This document shows positions 18,422 through 25,959 of a DNA stretch of 64,000 nt, piece after piece. Each line of letters opens with the position of its first letter. Position 1 is the first letter of the stretch. The notes below the pieces were generated by a model that was not told the origin of the DNA, made no database searches, and saw only the letters and a list, made by a program, of their open reading frames with translations. A program made the position numbers and the translations under genes. This stretch comes from an uncultured Mycobacterium sp. (lineage in GTDB: Bacteria > Actinomycetota > Actinomycetes > Mycobacteriales > Mycobacteriaceae), in assembly GCA_900078375.1 (NCBI GenBank), contig FLQS01000005.1:62047-126046 (forward strand), in the 5' to 3' direction.

Positions 18422-19065
18422 GTTCAGAGGACATCGCCGGTAGCGGCGATCGCGCCGTAGCCGCGGCGGTCGAACGGGCCAGGGAGACAGCCGGCCGAAA
18501 CATCCCGGTCTTTGACGACCTGCCGCTCCCCGCCGACACCGCCAATCTGCGCCTGGGCGCCAATCTGCACGACGCACTGCTGGCCTTGCTGCCGCTGGTC
18601 GGAGTCTGGCGCGGCGAAGGTGAAGGCCGCAGCCCGGCCGGCGACTACCGGTTCGGTCAGCAGATCATCGTCTCGCACGACGGCGGCGACTATCTGAACT
18701 GGGACGCCCGGTCCTGGCGCCTGGACGAGAGCGGCGATTACCACACCCCGGGGCTGCGGGAGACCGGCTTCTGGCGGTTTGTCGACGACCCGGCCGACCC
18801 GGGCGAATCGCAGGCCATCGAGCTGCTGCTGGCCCACTCCGCCGGCTACGTCGAGTTGTTCTACGGCCAGCCGATCACCCAGTCGTCCTGGGAGCTGGTG
18901 ACCGACGCGCTGGCGCGCAGCAAGTCCGGTGTGCTGGTCGGCGGCGCCAAGCGGCTCTACGGGATCGTCGAGGGTGGTGATCTGGCCTACGTCGAGGAGC
19001 GGGTGGACGCCGACGGCGGCCTGGTTCCCCATCTGTCCGCGCGGCTGACGCGACACGTCGGCTGA
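18418..19065 (+). CDS. Nitrobindin-like haem-binding beta-barrel protein (DUF1794)
   Basis: A 215-aa protein with the nitrobindin signature GVWRGEGEG near 63-71, then barrel strands ([41 protein letters not shown]). The C-terminal PHLSARL segment has the His expected as proximal haem ligand. Mycobacterial nitrobindins (Rv0813c family) bind ferric haem and can isomerise peroxynitrite. The N-terminal about 45 residues are an actinobacterial extension. GTG 18418 overlaps the stop of the small membrane protein, indicating coupling. Confidence 0.87.
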   Translation: MSSEDIAGSGDRAVAAAVERARETAGRNIPVFDDLPLPADTANLRLGANLHDALLALLPLVGVWRGEGEGRSPAGDYRFGQQIIVSHDGGDYLNWDARSWRLDESGDYHTPGLRETGFWRFVDDPADPGESQAIELLLAHSAGYVELFYGQPITQSSWELVTDALARSKSGVLVGGAKRLYGIVEGGDLAYVEERVDADGGLVPHLSARLTRHVG

Positions 19066-19361
19066 TGCGCAGCATGGCATTCGGGGTCGCCACGGCGGCC
19101 ACCGCGATCCTCGCCGGCTGCGCACCGGCCCCCACCCCGTCACAGCCGACGGTGATCAGTCCCGCCCCGAGCACCACGGGCCTCGCCACCACGAGCGCCA
19201 CCCCCGGCGCGCATGGATCGCTGGCGCAATGCCTGCACCAGCACGGCGTGCCCGACTCGGCCGGCCCCGCCGTCCTGGGCCCACCGGCGGGCGTCGACCC
19301 CGGCGTGTGGGACCAGGCGAGGAAGGCGTGCTCGCCGCTGGAGCCGGGGCCGGCGAGCTAG
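19065..19361 (+). CDS. Small lipoprotein with C-x4-GVP ... VWD-x4-AC motif (copy 1)
   Basis: A 98-aa predicted lipoprotein. The signal peptide [19 protein letters not shown] ends in lipobox LAGC. A Pro/Ser/Thr linker leads to a small domain SLAQCLHQHGVPDSAG then GVDPGVWDQARKACSPL. The start overlaps the nitrobindin stop by 1 nt. The paired cysteines and VWD..KAC block recur in the gene at 19703, showing they are paralogues. Function is unknown. An envelope location with one disulfide is inferred. Confidence 0.65.
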   Translation: MRSMAFGVATAATAILAGCAPAPTPSQPTVISPAPSTTGLATTSATPGAHGSLAQCLHQHGVPDSAGPAVLGPPAGVDPGVWDQARKACSPLEPGPAS

Positions 19362-19433
19362 GCCCCGAACCGCTGCGGCACGAGACTCGTTGTGGTCGAG
19401 CATCTTTAGCGTGACTGCTCGTACCATCGGGTC

Positions 19434-19565
19434 ATGAGGACGAAATCGGTGATCCTCATCGGAGCAGCGGCAGCCGCCATCTTGGTGCCACCTTCGGCCG
19501 GCGCATCCGACAAACCCACCACCGTCTACATCGACGTTTCGTATCCCGACCACAACAGTTGGTGA
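19434..19565 (+). CDS. Small secreted peptide, 43 aa
   Basis: ATG at 19434 encodes MRTKSVILIGAAAAAILVPP followed by SAGASDKPTTVYIDVSYPDHNSW. A Sec signal peptide (cleavage near AGA-SDK) would leave a mature peptide of about 19 residues. TACCAT at 19422-19427 lies 6 nt before the ATG, the leaderless pattern, and no Shine-Dalgarno is present. It sits between two paralogous small lipoproteins. It is short, so coding status rests on the signal-peptide-like start and promoter spacing. No family is recognised. Confidence 0.45.
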   Translation: MRTKSVILIGAAAAAILVPPSAGASDKPTTVYIDVSYPDHNSW

Positions 19566-19702
19566 CCGACAGGGCGTAATCGATTCGGCAGAGCAAGATT
19601 CGACGATCTGTCGTGCACTCACAGCGACCGCACAGCCCGGTGCTAATCCGCACCTACGCAGGCTGCATACGGTCGGGTTTCGCTTTCGACAAGGAGACGA
19701 CG

Positions 19703-20059
19703 ATGACTCTGCGACCACTGCACGCCGCGGCCGTGACCGCGATGGGCGCCGCCCTGATCGGCACGGTCATGGCCTGCTCACCGTCGAGCCAGGCCGCACC
19801 GGGCAACCCCGGCGGGCCGGGCGACCCGTTCGTCACATGCATGACCGAAAACGGTGTGCCAGCACCGCCTCAGGGTGCGCCGCCGCAAGGTGGTCCTGGC
19901 GGGCCGGGCAGTCAACCAGGCGGCCCGCCACCGCAGGGTGGTCCGGGAGGACAGGGCGGCGGCCGGCTGCCAGCACCGCCGGGGATCGATCAATCCGTGT
20001 GGGACAAGGGTCTTCAGGCGTGCGCGTCGCTGGCACCCGCACCGCCACCACAGCACTGA
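19703..20059 (+). CDS. Pro/Gly-rich lipoprotein with C-x4-GVP ... VWD-x4-AC motif (copy 2)
   Basis: A 118-aa protein. AAGGAG at 19691-19696 supports ATG 19703. The signal peptide ends near VMAC, an acceptable lipobox. The mature part starts with FVTCMTENGVPAPP, continues through a linker of PQGGPGG-type repeats, and ends GIDQSVWDKGLQACASLAP. The two cysteine-containing ends align with the 19065 gene; the repeat linker is the main difference. Probably an envelope-anchored protein with a flexible arm. Function is unknown. Confidence 0.65.
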   Translation: MTLRPLHAAAVTAMGAALIGTVMACSPSSQAAPGNPGGPGDPFVTCMTENGVPAPPQGAPPQGGPGGPGSQPGGPPPQGGPGGQGGGRLPAPPGIDQSVWDKGLQACASLAPAPPPQH

Positions 20060-20091
20060 CGGGCCCGCGCAGGAAGTCTCCAGAAATGGGG

Positions 20092-20142
20092 CGGCCCCCG
20101 AGCCGTTTTTCCTGGTTGGACAAACCAGGAGCTCGGGGGCCG
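20092..20142. other. Two-part cruciform hairpin downstream of the lipoprotein gene
   Basis: The outer stem CGGCCCCCGAGC (20092-20103) pairs with GCTCGGGGGCCG (20131-20142). The inner stem CCTGGTT (20111-20117) pairs with AACCAGG (20123-20129). It lies 32 nt after the lipoprotein stop and 178 nt from the end of pabC. It may end transcription from either side or be part of a structured RNA. Confidence 0.55.
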
Positions 20143-20268
20143 GGTAGCTGCCGGGAATTCGCCAGCGCGCGCAGGGCGCAGGTGATTCCTGGCACCTGGT
20201 GCTGCTAGCTGGCAGCCACCTCACATGTCCTGAAAGCTATCAATTTCCCGGACCACCTCCTCTCCTGT

Positions 20269-20315
20269 GTACGGCCGACCGTACCCGCGCACACCGGGGT
20301 GTGCCAACAGTTTTT
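20269..20315 (+). terminator. Double hairpin followed by T5
   Basis: GTACGG-CCGA-CCGTAC (20269-20284) and GCACAC-CGGG-GTGTGC (20289-20304) stand in tandem. They are followed by CAACAG and TTTTT, a plausible intrinsic terminator for plus-strand transcripts just before the convergent pabC end. Confidence 0.5.
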
Positions 20316-20320
20316 CGCGG

Positions 20321-21193
20321 TCAGCGATCGCAGACGATTGCAGCGTCCACCAGCCCGGCGACATCGGCCGCAAGCCGGGTGGGTGGCAGGGGCTGACCGT
20401 CGAGGGTGTGCACCCGGGCCGCCAGCGTCATGCTGGATACCAGCCAAACCCCCTGGGCAGCAAGCAGATCCGCTGGCCGAAGAGCGCGGTAGTCACAGTC
20501 GTAGCCCTTGTCACGAGCAACCTGGAACAGCGCTTGCTGGGTGGTGCCGCGCAGGATCGGGTACCAGGGTGGCGGGGTGAGAAAGCATGTCCCGCCTACG
20601 CCGTCATCGGCGGCGACCACCACCGTCGAGCGCGGGCCTTCCAGCAGATATCCGTCGGTGCTGACGAAGATGACGTCCCCGGCACCCTTTTCGGCGCCAT
20701 GGCGCAGTGCGGCCATGTTGACCGCGTACGACAACGTCTTGGCGCCGGCCACCAGCCAGGGCATGGAATCCACCCCGGTGGCGGGCAGCCCACGATCGAG
20801 CAGCACCGCGGCGATTCCGTCGCGGCGGGTAGCGACAACACGTTCCGGTACCGGGTTCACCGTCAGGTAGGCGGTCGGGGTGGTCTCGCTCTCCCGGCCG
20901 CGGCTGTAAACCAGTCGCAGCGCGCCCTCGCCGGTGGCCACCGAGGTCCACTGCCCCACCGCGATGCCGATGGCCCGCCGCCAGGCCGGCAGGTCCGGCT
21001 CGGGCAGGTCCATCATCTTGGCCGACTGGACCAACCGGTACAGGTGCTCTTCCACCAGGCAGGCGCGCCCGTCGCGGACCAGCAGCGTCTCGAACACGCC
21101 ATCGCCACGCACGGCGGCCAGGTCGTCAGCGAACAACAGCGGTCGGCTCGGATCATGCACCTCGCCGTCGAGCGTGACGAGCACCGATGACAT
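20321..21193 (-). CDS. pabC: Aminodeoxychorismate lyase-like PLP enzyme (class IV)
   Basis: A 290-aa fold-type IV PLP enzyme related to D-amino acid and branched-chain aminotransferases. The Schiff-base lysine is K152 in AGAKTLSYAVNM. GDGVFETLLV, LLEGPRSTVVV and the C-terminal VSSMTLAARVHTLDG also match. Rv0812 at this position is described as 4-amino-4-deoxychorismate lyase, giving p-aminobenzoate for folate. It is divergent from ygfZ, 38 nt apart; TACGCT on the minus strand lies 8 nt before its ATG, suggesting a leaderless mRNA. Aminotransferase activity cannot be excluded from sequence alone. Confidence 0.85.
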   Translation of the reverse strand: MSSVLVTLDGEVHDPSRPLLFADDLAAVRGDGVFETLLVRDGRACLVEEHLYRLVQSAKMMDLPEPDLPAWRRAIGIAVGQWTSVATGEGALRLVYSRGRESETTPTAYLTVNPVPERVVATRRDGIAAVLLDRGLPATGVDSMPWLVAGAKTLSYAVNMAALRHGAEKGAGDVIFVSTDGYLLEGPRSTVVVAADDGVGGTCFLTPPPWYPILRGTTQQALFQVARDKGYDCDYRALRPADLLAAQGVWLVSSMTLAARVHTLDGQPLPPTRLAADVAGLVDAAIVCDR

Positions 21194-21231
21194 GAGGCCA
21201 CAGCGTACTGGCAGCCCCGTAGAGTTGATGT

Positions 21232-22359
21232 GTGTCAGCCGTTCCCGCCCCTGTCAGCTCCCCCGATGCAGGCATCGTGTGGCACTACGGCGACCCATTG
21301 GGCGAGCAACGCTCCGCCGCCAACGATGCCGTCGTGGTGGACCGGTCCAACCGTGCCGTGCTCACGCTGACCGGAGCCGACCGCCGCAGCTGGCTGCATG
21401 CGATTTCGACGCAACACGTCAGCGAGCAGCCCGACGGCACGTTCACCGAGAACCTCAGCCTCGACGGGCAGGGCCGCGTCGAGGATCACTGGGTGCAGAC
21501 CGAGCTGGACGGGGTCACCTATCTCGACACCGAGGGGTCGCGCGGCGAGCCGCTGCTGGCGTACCTGCGCAAGATGGTGTTCTGGTCCGACGTCGCGCCC
21601 GAGGCTGCCGACCTTGCCGTGCTCTCGCTTCTCGGCCCTCGCCTCGCCGAGCCCGCCGTGCTGGCCACGCTGGGCCTGGACGAACTTCCGGCCGAGTCGG
21701 CCGCACTCCCCGTCGTGATTGATCCCCGAGTCGCTTCGCTCCAGCCCGCCGGGGGCGGTGGTTTCCTGCGCCGGGTGCCCACCGAACCCGGACAGATCGA
21801 ACTCGACCTGGTGGTGCCGCGCGCCGGCGCCGCCAACTGGCTGGCGCGGCTGGAGAGGGCCGGCGTGCGTCGCGCCGGAGTGTGGGCCTACGAGGCGCAG
21901 CGGGTCGCCGCGCAGCGGCCTCGGCTCGGCGTGGACACCGACGACCGGACCATCCCGCACGAGGCGGGCTGGATCGGCGAGCCCGGGCAAGGAGCCGTGC
22001 ACCTCGACAAGGGCTGCTATCGCGGTCAGGAAACCGTGGCCCGCGTCCACAACTTGGGAAAGCCGCCGCGGATGCTGGTTCTGGTCCATCTCGACGGGTC
22101 CGGGGAGCGTCCGGTCACCGGTGACCCGCTGCTGGCCGGTGGGCGTGTCGTCGGGCGGCTCGGCACGGTCGTCGACCACGTCGATCTCGGCCCGATCGCG
22201 CTGGCTCTGGTGAAGCGGGGAATTCCGGCCGATACCGCGCTGACCACTGGCGGAGAGCATCAGGTGGCCGCGGAAATCGACCCGGACTCGCTGCCGCCGA
22301 CCGACGCGGTGGGTGCCGGACGGCTGGCCGTCGAGCGGCTGCGCCGCGGCGCGGTGTGA
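21232..22359 (+). CDS. ygfZ: Folate-binding protein YgfZ
   Basis: A 375-aa GcvT-like protein that uses tetrahydrofolate to support Fe-S cluster assembly or repair. The diagnostic motif KGCYRGQE is at 260-267. The N-terminal GcvT fold is recognisable (VVVDRSNRAVLTLTGADRRSWLHAIST). GTG 21232 is preceded by TAGAGT (21220-21225) with 6 nt between, so it is probably leaderless. The divergent neighbour is a folate-pathway enzyme, and the 38-nt gap must hold both promoters. Confidence 0.92.
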   Translation: MSAVPAPVSSPDAGIVWHYGDPLGEQRSAANDAVVVDRSNRAVLTLTGADRRSWLHAISTQHVSEQPDGTFTENLSLDGQGRVEDHWVQTELDGVTYLDTEGSRGEPLLAYLRKMVFWSDVAPEAADLAVLSLLGPRLAEPAVLATLGLDELPAESAALPVVIDPRVASLQPAGGGGFLRRVPTEPGQIELDLVVPRAGAANWLARLERAGVRRAGVWAYEAQRVAAQRPRLGVDTDDRTIPHEAGWIGEPGQGAVHLDKGCYRGQETVARVHNLGKPPRMLVLVHLDGSGERPVTGDPLLAGGRVVGRLGTVVDHVDLGPIALALVKRGIPADTALTTGGEHQVAAEIDPDSLPPTDAVGAGRLAVERLRRGAV

Positions 22360-22496
22360 CGTTCACCCACGGCCGAACGGGCCTGCCAGCACATCGCACC
22401 GGGGCACGGTAAGGTGTTGACAGGATAATAACCAACACACAGATCGGAGCCGCCTGCATCCCGGGCCGCTCCGTTATTGCGCGAGGGGGTTCCCCC

Positions 22497-22682
22497 ATGG
22501 GCCGCGGCCGGGCAAAGGCAAAGCAGACCAAGGTTGCTCGAGAGCTGAAATACAGCTCTCCGCAGATCGATGTCGATCGGCTCCGTAAGGAGCTGGCCGG
22601 TTCGGGCGGGAGCGAACCCGAAAAGTCCGAGAATGGGTTCGTCGAAGACTCGTGGACCGACGAGGACGAGTGGCGGCCCTGA
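22497..22682 (+). CDS. DUF3073 family protein, 61 aa
   Basis: A short, highly charged actinobacterial protein: MGRGRAKAKQTKVARELKYS at the N-terminus and an acidic end (VEDSWTDEDEWRP). The basic start and acidic tail are typical of DUF3073 (Rv0810c). No function is known; nucleic-acid contact is possible from the basic arm. GAGGGGG precedes the ATG. Upstream, GATAAT (22424-22429) and TAAGGT (22410-22415) are possible -10 elements. It is convergent with purM. Confidence 0.88.
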   Translation: MGRGRAKAKQTKVARELKYSSPQIDVDRLRKELAGSGGSEPEKSENGFVEDSWTDEDEWRP

Positions 22683-22694
22683 GCCGCCTGCCTC

Positions 22695-23765
22695 TCAAAA
22701 CCGTGGGTGCTGTCCCACGAGCTTGGCTCGTGGGCCGTCCTTCCCTTTGGTGACGGTACCCAGGGTCCAGCAGTTCAGGTGGCGTGCCGTGAGGATCGCC
22801 AGCGCGCGGTCGGTGTCCTCCGGCGCGACGACGGCGACCATGCCGATGCCCATGTTGAACGTCTTCTCCATCTCGACCCGGTCGATCCGTCCGCGCTGCT
22901 GGATCATCGCGAATACCGGTGCGGGCGTCCAGGTTCCGCGGTCCAGTTCGGCGACCAGGCCGTGCGGGACGACCCGCTCGAGGTTGCCTGCCAGCCCGCC
23001 ACCGGTGACGTGGCAGAAGGTGCGGACCTGCGTCTCGGCAGCCAGCGCCAGGCAGTCCTTGGCGTAGATGCGGGTGGGTTCGAGCAGTTCCTCGCCGAGG
23101 GTGCGGCCGAACTCCTCGACGTGACCGGCCAAGTTCATCCGGTCGATTTCGAGCAGCACCTTGCGGGCCAGTGAATAACCGTTGGAGTGCAGGCCTGAGG
23201 AGCCCATCGCGATGATCACGTCACCGGGGCGGACCCGCTCGGGCCCCAGCACGTCATCGGCCTCGACGACGCCGATGCCGGTCGCCGAGATGTCGTAGTG
23301 GTCGGGCTCCATCAGCCCAGGGTGTTCGGCAGTTTCCCCACCCAGCAACGCGCAACCGGCCGTCACGCAGCCTTCGGCGATGCCCGCGACAATCGCCGCG
23401 ACCCGGTCCGGGACGGTGCGTCCGACGGCGATGTAGTCCTGCAGGAACAGCGGTTCGGCACCGCACACCACGAGGTCGTCGACGACCATCGCGACCAGGT
23501 CAAGGCCGACGGTGTCGTGCTTGTCCATCGCCTGGGCCACGGCCAGCTTGGTCCCCACCCCGTCGGTCGACGCCGCCAGCAGCGGCTCCCGATAGCCGCC
23601 ACGCAGCGCGAACAGCCCGGCGAACCCGCCAAGCCCGCCACGCACCTCGGGCCTGGTGGCCCGCTTCGCCAGCGGCTTGAACAGCTCGACCGCACGGTCA
23701 CCGGCCTCGATATCCACCCCGGCCGATGCGTAGGAAATGTGGTTGTCTTCCTCGCGATCCGTCAT
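22695..23765 (-). CDS. purM: Phosphoribosylformylglycinamidine cyclo-ligase PurM
   Basis: A 356-aa AIR synthetase that closes FGAM to aminoimidazole ribotide with ATP. Conserved blocks: SYASAGVDIEAGDRAVELFK, ASTDGVGTKLAVAQ (phosphate/ATP loop), ALLGGETAEHPG, MGSSGLHSNGYSLARKV and HVTGGGLAGNLERV. ATG 23765 gives the normal N-terminus; the upstream extension is shadow. TAGCCT lies 8 nt before the ATG without a Shine-Dalgarno, so it is probably leaderless. It stands 2.2 kb downstream of purF on the same strand but is separated by the plus-strand genes between 24460 and 25955. Confidence 0.95.
   Translation of the reverse strand: MTDREEDNHISYASAGVDIEAGDRAVELFKPLAKRATRPEVRGGLGGFAGLFALRGGYREPLLAASTDGVGTKLAVAQAMDKHDTVGLDLVAMVVDDLVVCGAEPLFLQDYIAVGRTVPDRVAAIVAGIAEGCVTAGCALLGGETAEHPGLMEPDHYDISATGIGVVEADDVLGPERVRPGDVIIAMGSSGLHSNGYSLARKVLLEIDRMNLAGHVEEFGRTLGEELLEPTRIYAKDCLALAAETQVRTFCHVTGGGLAGNLERVVPHGLVAELDRGTWTPAPVFAMIQQRGRIDRVEMEKTFNMGIGMVAVVAPEDTDRALAILTARHLNCWTLGTVTKGKDGPRAKLVGQHPRF
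22714..22734 (+). terminator. Terminator-like hairpin inside the purM 3' end
   Basis: CCCACGAGC (22714-22722), loop TTG, GCTCGTGGG (22726-22734) forms a perfect 9-bp stem, followed on the plus strand by CCGTCCTTCCCTTT. It lies 32 nt after the DUF3073 stop and is embedded in the last codons of convergent purM, so it probably terminates DUF3073. Confidence 0.45.
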
Positions 23766-23812
23766 CGCGCATAAGGCTACCGGTCCCCGACCGTCGCCGA
23801 AACGCGCCGTCG

Positions 23813-24448
23813 TCAGCCGACGTTGCGGACCAGCCACTCGCGCAGCGGCGCCCCGGCCCGCAGGGTGGTGACCACCCGATCTTTGGCCTTGGCGGTACCC
23901 AGCCAAGCGCCCACGGGCCAGGTCTTCATCATCGCGATGCCCTTGTGCCGGAGCAGCTCGATGCGCGGATGGTCCTTCGGGTATCCCCTCGGCGCCGTCT
24001 TGAGCACCTCGTGGGCCATCGTGTCGTAGCCGCCCTCGTGCAGCGCCGCCACGATCCCGGCGAGCTCGGCCCCGGACTTCTTGTGGTCGACGGCCGCGCG
24101 ATAGCGCGCCAGCGCGGCCGCATCGGGCATGTACAGACCGCTGCCCACCGAGAGCCCGTCGGCCGAGAACGAGACGTATCCGGAGCCGATCATCGCCGCG
24201 CAGTTTGTCTTGTACGGCAGCTTGTCAGCGCTGAACCGCACGTCGCGGTAGGGCCGGAACAGCTTGCCGGCGCCGAACTCCTCGGCCAGTTCGGCAAGCA
24301 ACTCCTCCATCGGCGCCTTCACCTGGCGGTCGTAAACGCCTCTGTGCTCGGTCCAATAGACCTTGGAGTTGTCGGCCTCCAGACCCTCATAGAACTCGAC
24401 AGCCTCGATCGGCCAGCCGCGAAACGCCATGGGGACATTGTGTGACAC
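23813..24448 (-). CDS. DUF2461 family protein
   Basis: A 211-aa protein of the DUF2461/TIGR02453 family, found widely without an assigned reaction. Conserved features are the N-terminal FYEGLEADNSKVYW, the RFSADKLPYKTNCAAMIG core and GSGLYMPDAAALARYR. No signal or membrane segment. It starts at GTG 24448 or ATG 24430. The divergent cupin gene begins 11 nt away from the former, which favours the shorter start, since a promoter needs room. It is 47 nt upstream of purM on the same strand, but purM has its own -10. Confidence 0.82.
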   Translation of the reverse strand: MSHNVPMAFRGWPIEAVEFYEGLEADNSKVYWTEHRGVYDRQVKAPMEELLAELAEEFGAGKLFRPYRDVRFSADKLPYKTNCAAMIGSGYVSFSADGLSVGSGLYMPDAAALARYRAAVDHKKSGAELAGIVAALHEGGYDTMAHEVLKTAPRGYPKDHPRIELLRHKGIAMMKTWPVGAWLGTAKAKDRVVTTLRAGAPLREWLVRNVG

Positions 24449-24459
24449 CCTGACTCCCC

Positions 24460-24891
24460 ATGAAACCGTTGAGAGTGTCAGTGGCAGCGTCGGTCGCGCT
24501 GGGCGTGGCTGTGTTGGCTCAGGGTTCGGCCGCCGCCACGCCCGGCGTCGGCGTCGAGGGCGTCGTCATGTCGCAGGCCACGCTCAACGGTAAGGACTAC
24601 ATCAGCCGCGAGATCACCATCGCCCCGGGCGGAACCACCGGGTGGCACTACCACCCCGGGCAGGTGTTCGGTGTGATCAAGGAAGGCACGCTGACGCACT
24701 ACGAGGGCGACTGTTCAGTTGACGGCGTCTACAACCCGGGTGACGCCATCACCGAACGCAGCGGGACTGGCTATGTGCATGAGGGCCGCAACGAAGGTCC
24801 GACCCCGTTGGTGATGTGGGTGCTCTACATCGATCCGGCCGGCAGCCCGCTGGCCGTGGATATGCCCAACCCGGGTTGCCCGTTCGAATAA
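24460..24891 (+). CDS. Secreted cupin-domain protein
   Basis: A 143-aa protein. The signal peptide MKPLRVSVAASVALGVAVLA is followed by a single cupin barrel. Motif 1 is GWHYHPGQVFGVIKEG (two His and the later Glu as metal ligands) and motif 2 is YNPGDAITERSGTGYVHEGRN with the third His. Two Cys (CSVDG, GCPFE) may pair after export. It probably binds a metal ion and a small molecule, but no reaction can be assigned. The start shares an 11-29-nt divergent region with DUF2461. Confidence 0.8.
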   Translation: MKPLRVSVAASVALGVAVLAQGSAAATPGVGVEGVVMSQATLNGKDYISREITIAPGGTTGWHYHPGQVFGVIKEGTLTHYEGDCSVDGVYNPGDAITERSGTGYVHEGRNEGPTPLVMWVLYIDPAGSPLAVDMPNPGCPFE

Positions 24892-24947
24892 CGGGCAATC
24901 CCTCCGTCCATAAGCTCGGAATCACGGATCCGACGAACGGAGCAGGT

Positions 24948-25955
24948 ATGTCGGTGCGGCCAACTCGGTGCCTGGTGACCGGCGCCACCGGATACGTCGG
25001 CAGCCGTCTGGTGCCGCGACTGCTGGACGACGGCTTCGAGGTGCGTGTGCTGGCGCGTACGCCCGACAAGCTCGCGGGCGTGCCGTGGCGCGACAGGATC
25101 GAGGTCGCCCAGGGCGATCTGGGCGACCCCGACTCGCTCACCGATGCCTTCACCGGCGTCGACGTCGTCTACTACTTGGTGCACTCGATGGGCACGTCCG
25201 CCGATTTCGCCGCCGACGAGCGCCGCTCCGCGCAGAACGTCGTGACCGCCGCCCGGCACGCCGGCGTCCGGCGCATCGTCTATCTCAGCGGCCTGCACCC
25301 CGAAGGGGCAGAACTGTCAACGCATCTCACGTCGCGCACCACGGTGGGTGAGATCCTCATCGCGTCGGGTATCGAAACGGTCGTGCTGCAGGCCGGCGTC
25401 GTGGTGGGCTCCGGCTCGGCGTCCTTCGAGATGATCCGTCACCTCACCAACCGGCTGCCGGTGATGACGACGCCCAAATGGGTGCACAACAAGATCCAGC
25501 CGATCGCGATCGCGGACGTGCTGCACTACCTCACCGCCGCTGCCACCGCCCCGGTGCCGACATCGCGCGCCTGGGACATCGGCGGCCCGGACGTCCTGGA
25601 ATACGGCGACATGATGAAGATCTACGCCGAGGTCGCCGGTCTGGCTCGCCGGCACATCCTGGTGCTGCCGGTGCTGACCCCCCGGATCGCCGCGCTGTGG
25701 GTGGGGTTGGTGACGCCCATTCCCTCCGGGCTGGCCCGGCCTCTGGTCGAATCCCTGCACTGTGACGCAGTGATGAATAACCACGACATCGACACCATCA
25801 TCAAGCCACCGGCCGGCGGGCTCACGCCGTACCGGCAGGCGGTCTCAGCGGCTTTGGCTCGGGTCCGGTTCAAGCCGAGCTGGGACACCGATGATGCCGC
25901 TCAGCTCCCCAGCGATCCGGACTGGGCCGGTCCCTCACGACCGCTGCACCCGTAA
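24948..25955 (+). CDS. NAD(P)-binding atypical SDR/NmrA-like protein
   Basis: A 335-aa extended Rossmann protein. GATGYVGSRLVPRLLDDGFE is the dinucleotide-binding GxxGxxG loop at about 12-31, then AQGDLGDPDSL and VVYYLVHSMG. There is no canonical YxxxK pair, so it is an atypical SDR, possibly a sensor or an epimerase-like enzyme. GGAGCAGG precedes the ATG. The C-terminal half has hydrophobic stretches (LVLPVLTPRIAALWVGLVTP), possibly membrane-associated. It ends 4 nt before the convergent purF stop. Confidence 0.82.
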   Translation: MSVRPTRCLVTGATGYVGSRLVPRLLDDGFEVRVLARTPDKLAGVPWRDRIEVAQGDLGDPDSLTDAFTGVDVVYYLVHSMGTSADFAADERRSAQNVVTAARHAGVRRIVYLSGLHPEGAELSTHLTSRTTVGEILIASGIETVVLQAGVVVGSGSASFEMIRHLTNRLPVMTTPKWVHNKIQPIAIADVLHYLTAAATAPVPTSRAWDIGGPDVLEYGDMMKIYAEVAGLARRHILVLPVLTPRIAALWVGLVTPIPSGLARPLVESLHCDAVMNNHDIDTIIKPPAGGLTPYRQAVSAALARVRFKPSWDTDDAAQLPSDPDWAGPSRPLHP

Positions 25956-25959
25956 ACGG

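Noticed and set aside
19853..19990. PQGGPGG repeats as a CRISPR or tandem DNA array
   Set aside because: Short, irregular repeats within a coding frame with lipoprotein features. There are no spacers of constant length.
20092..20142. Possible tRNA or tRNA-like cloverleaf
   Set aside because: No anticodon arm, T-loop GTTCRANNC or CCA-type acceptor arrangement; only two nested hairpins.
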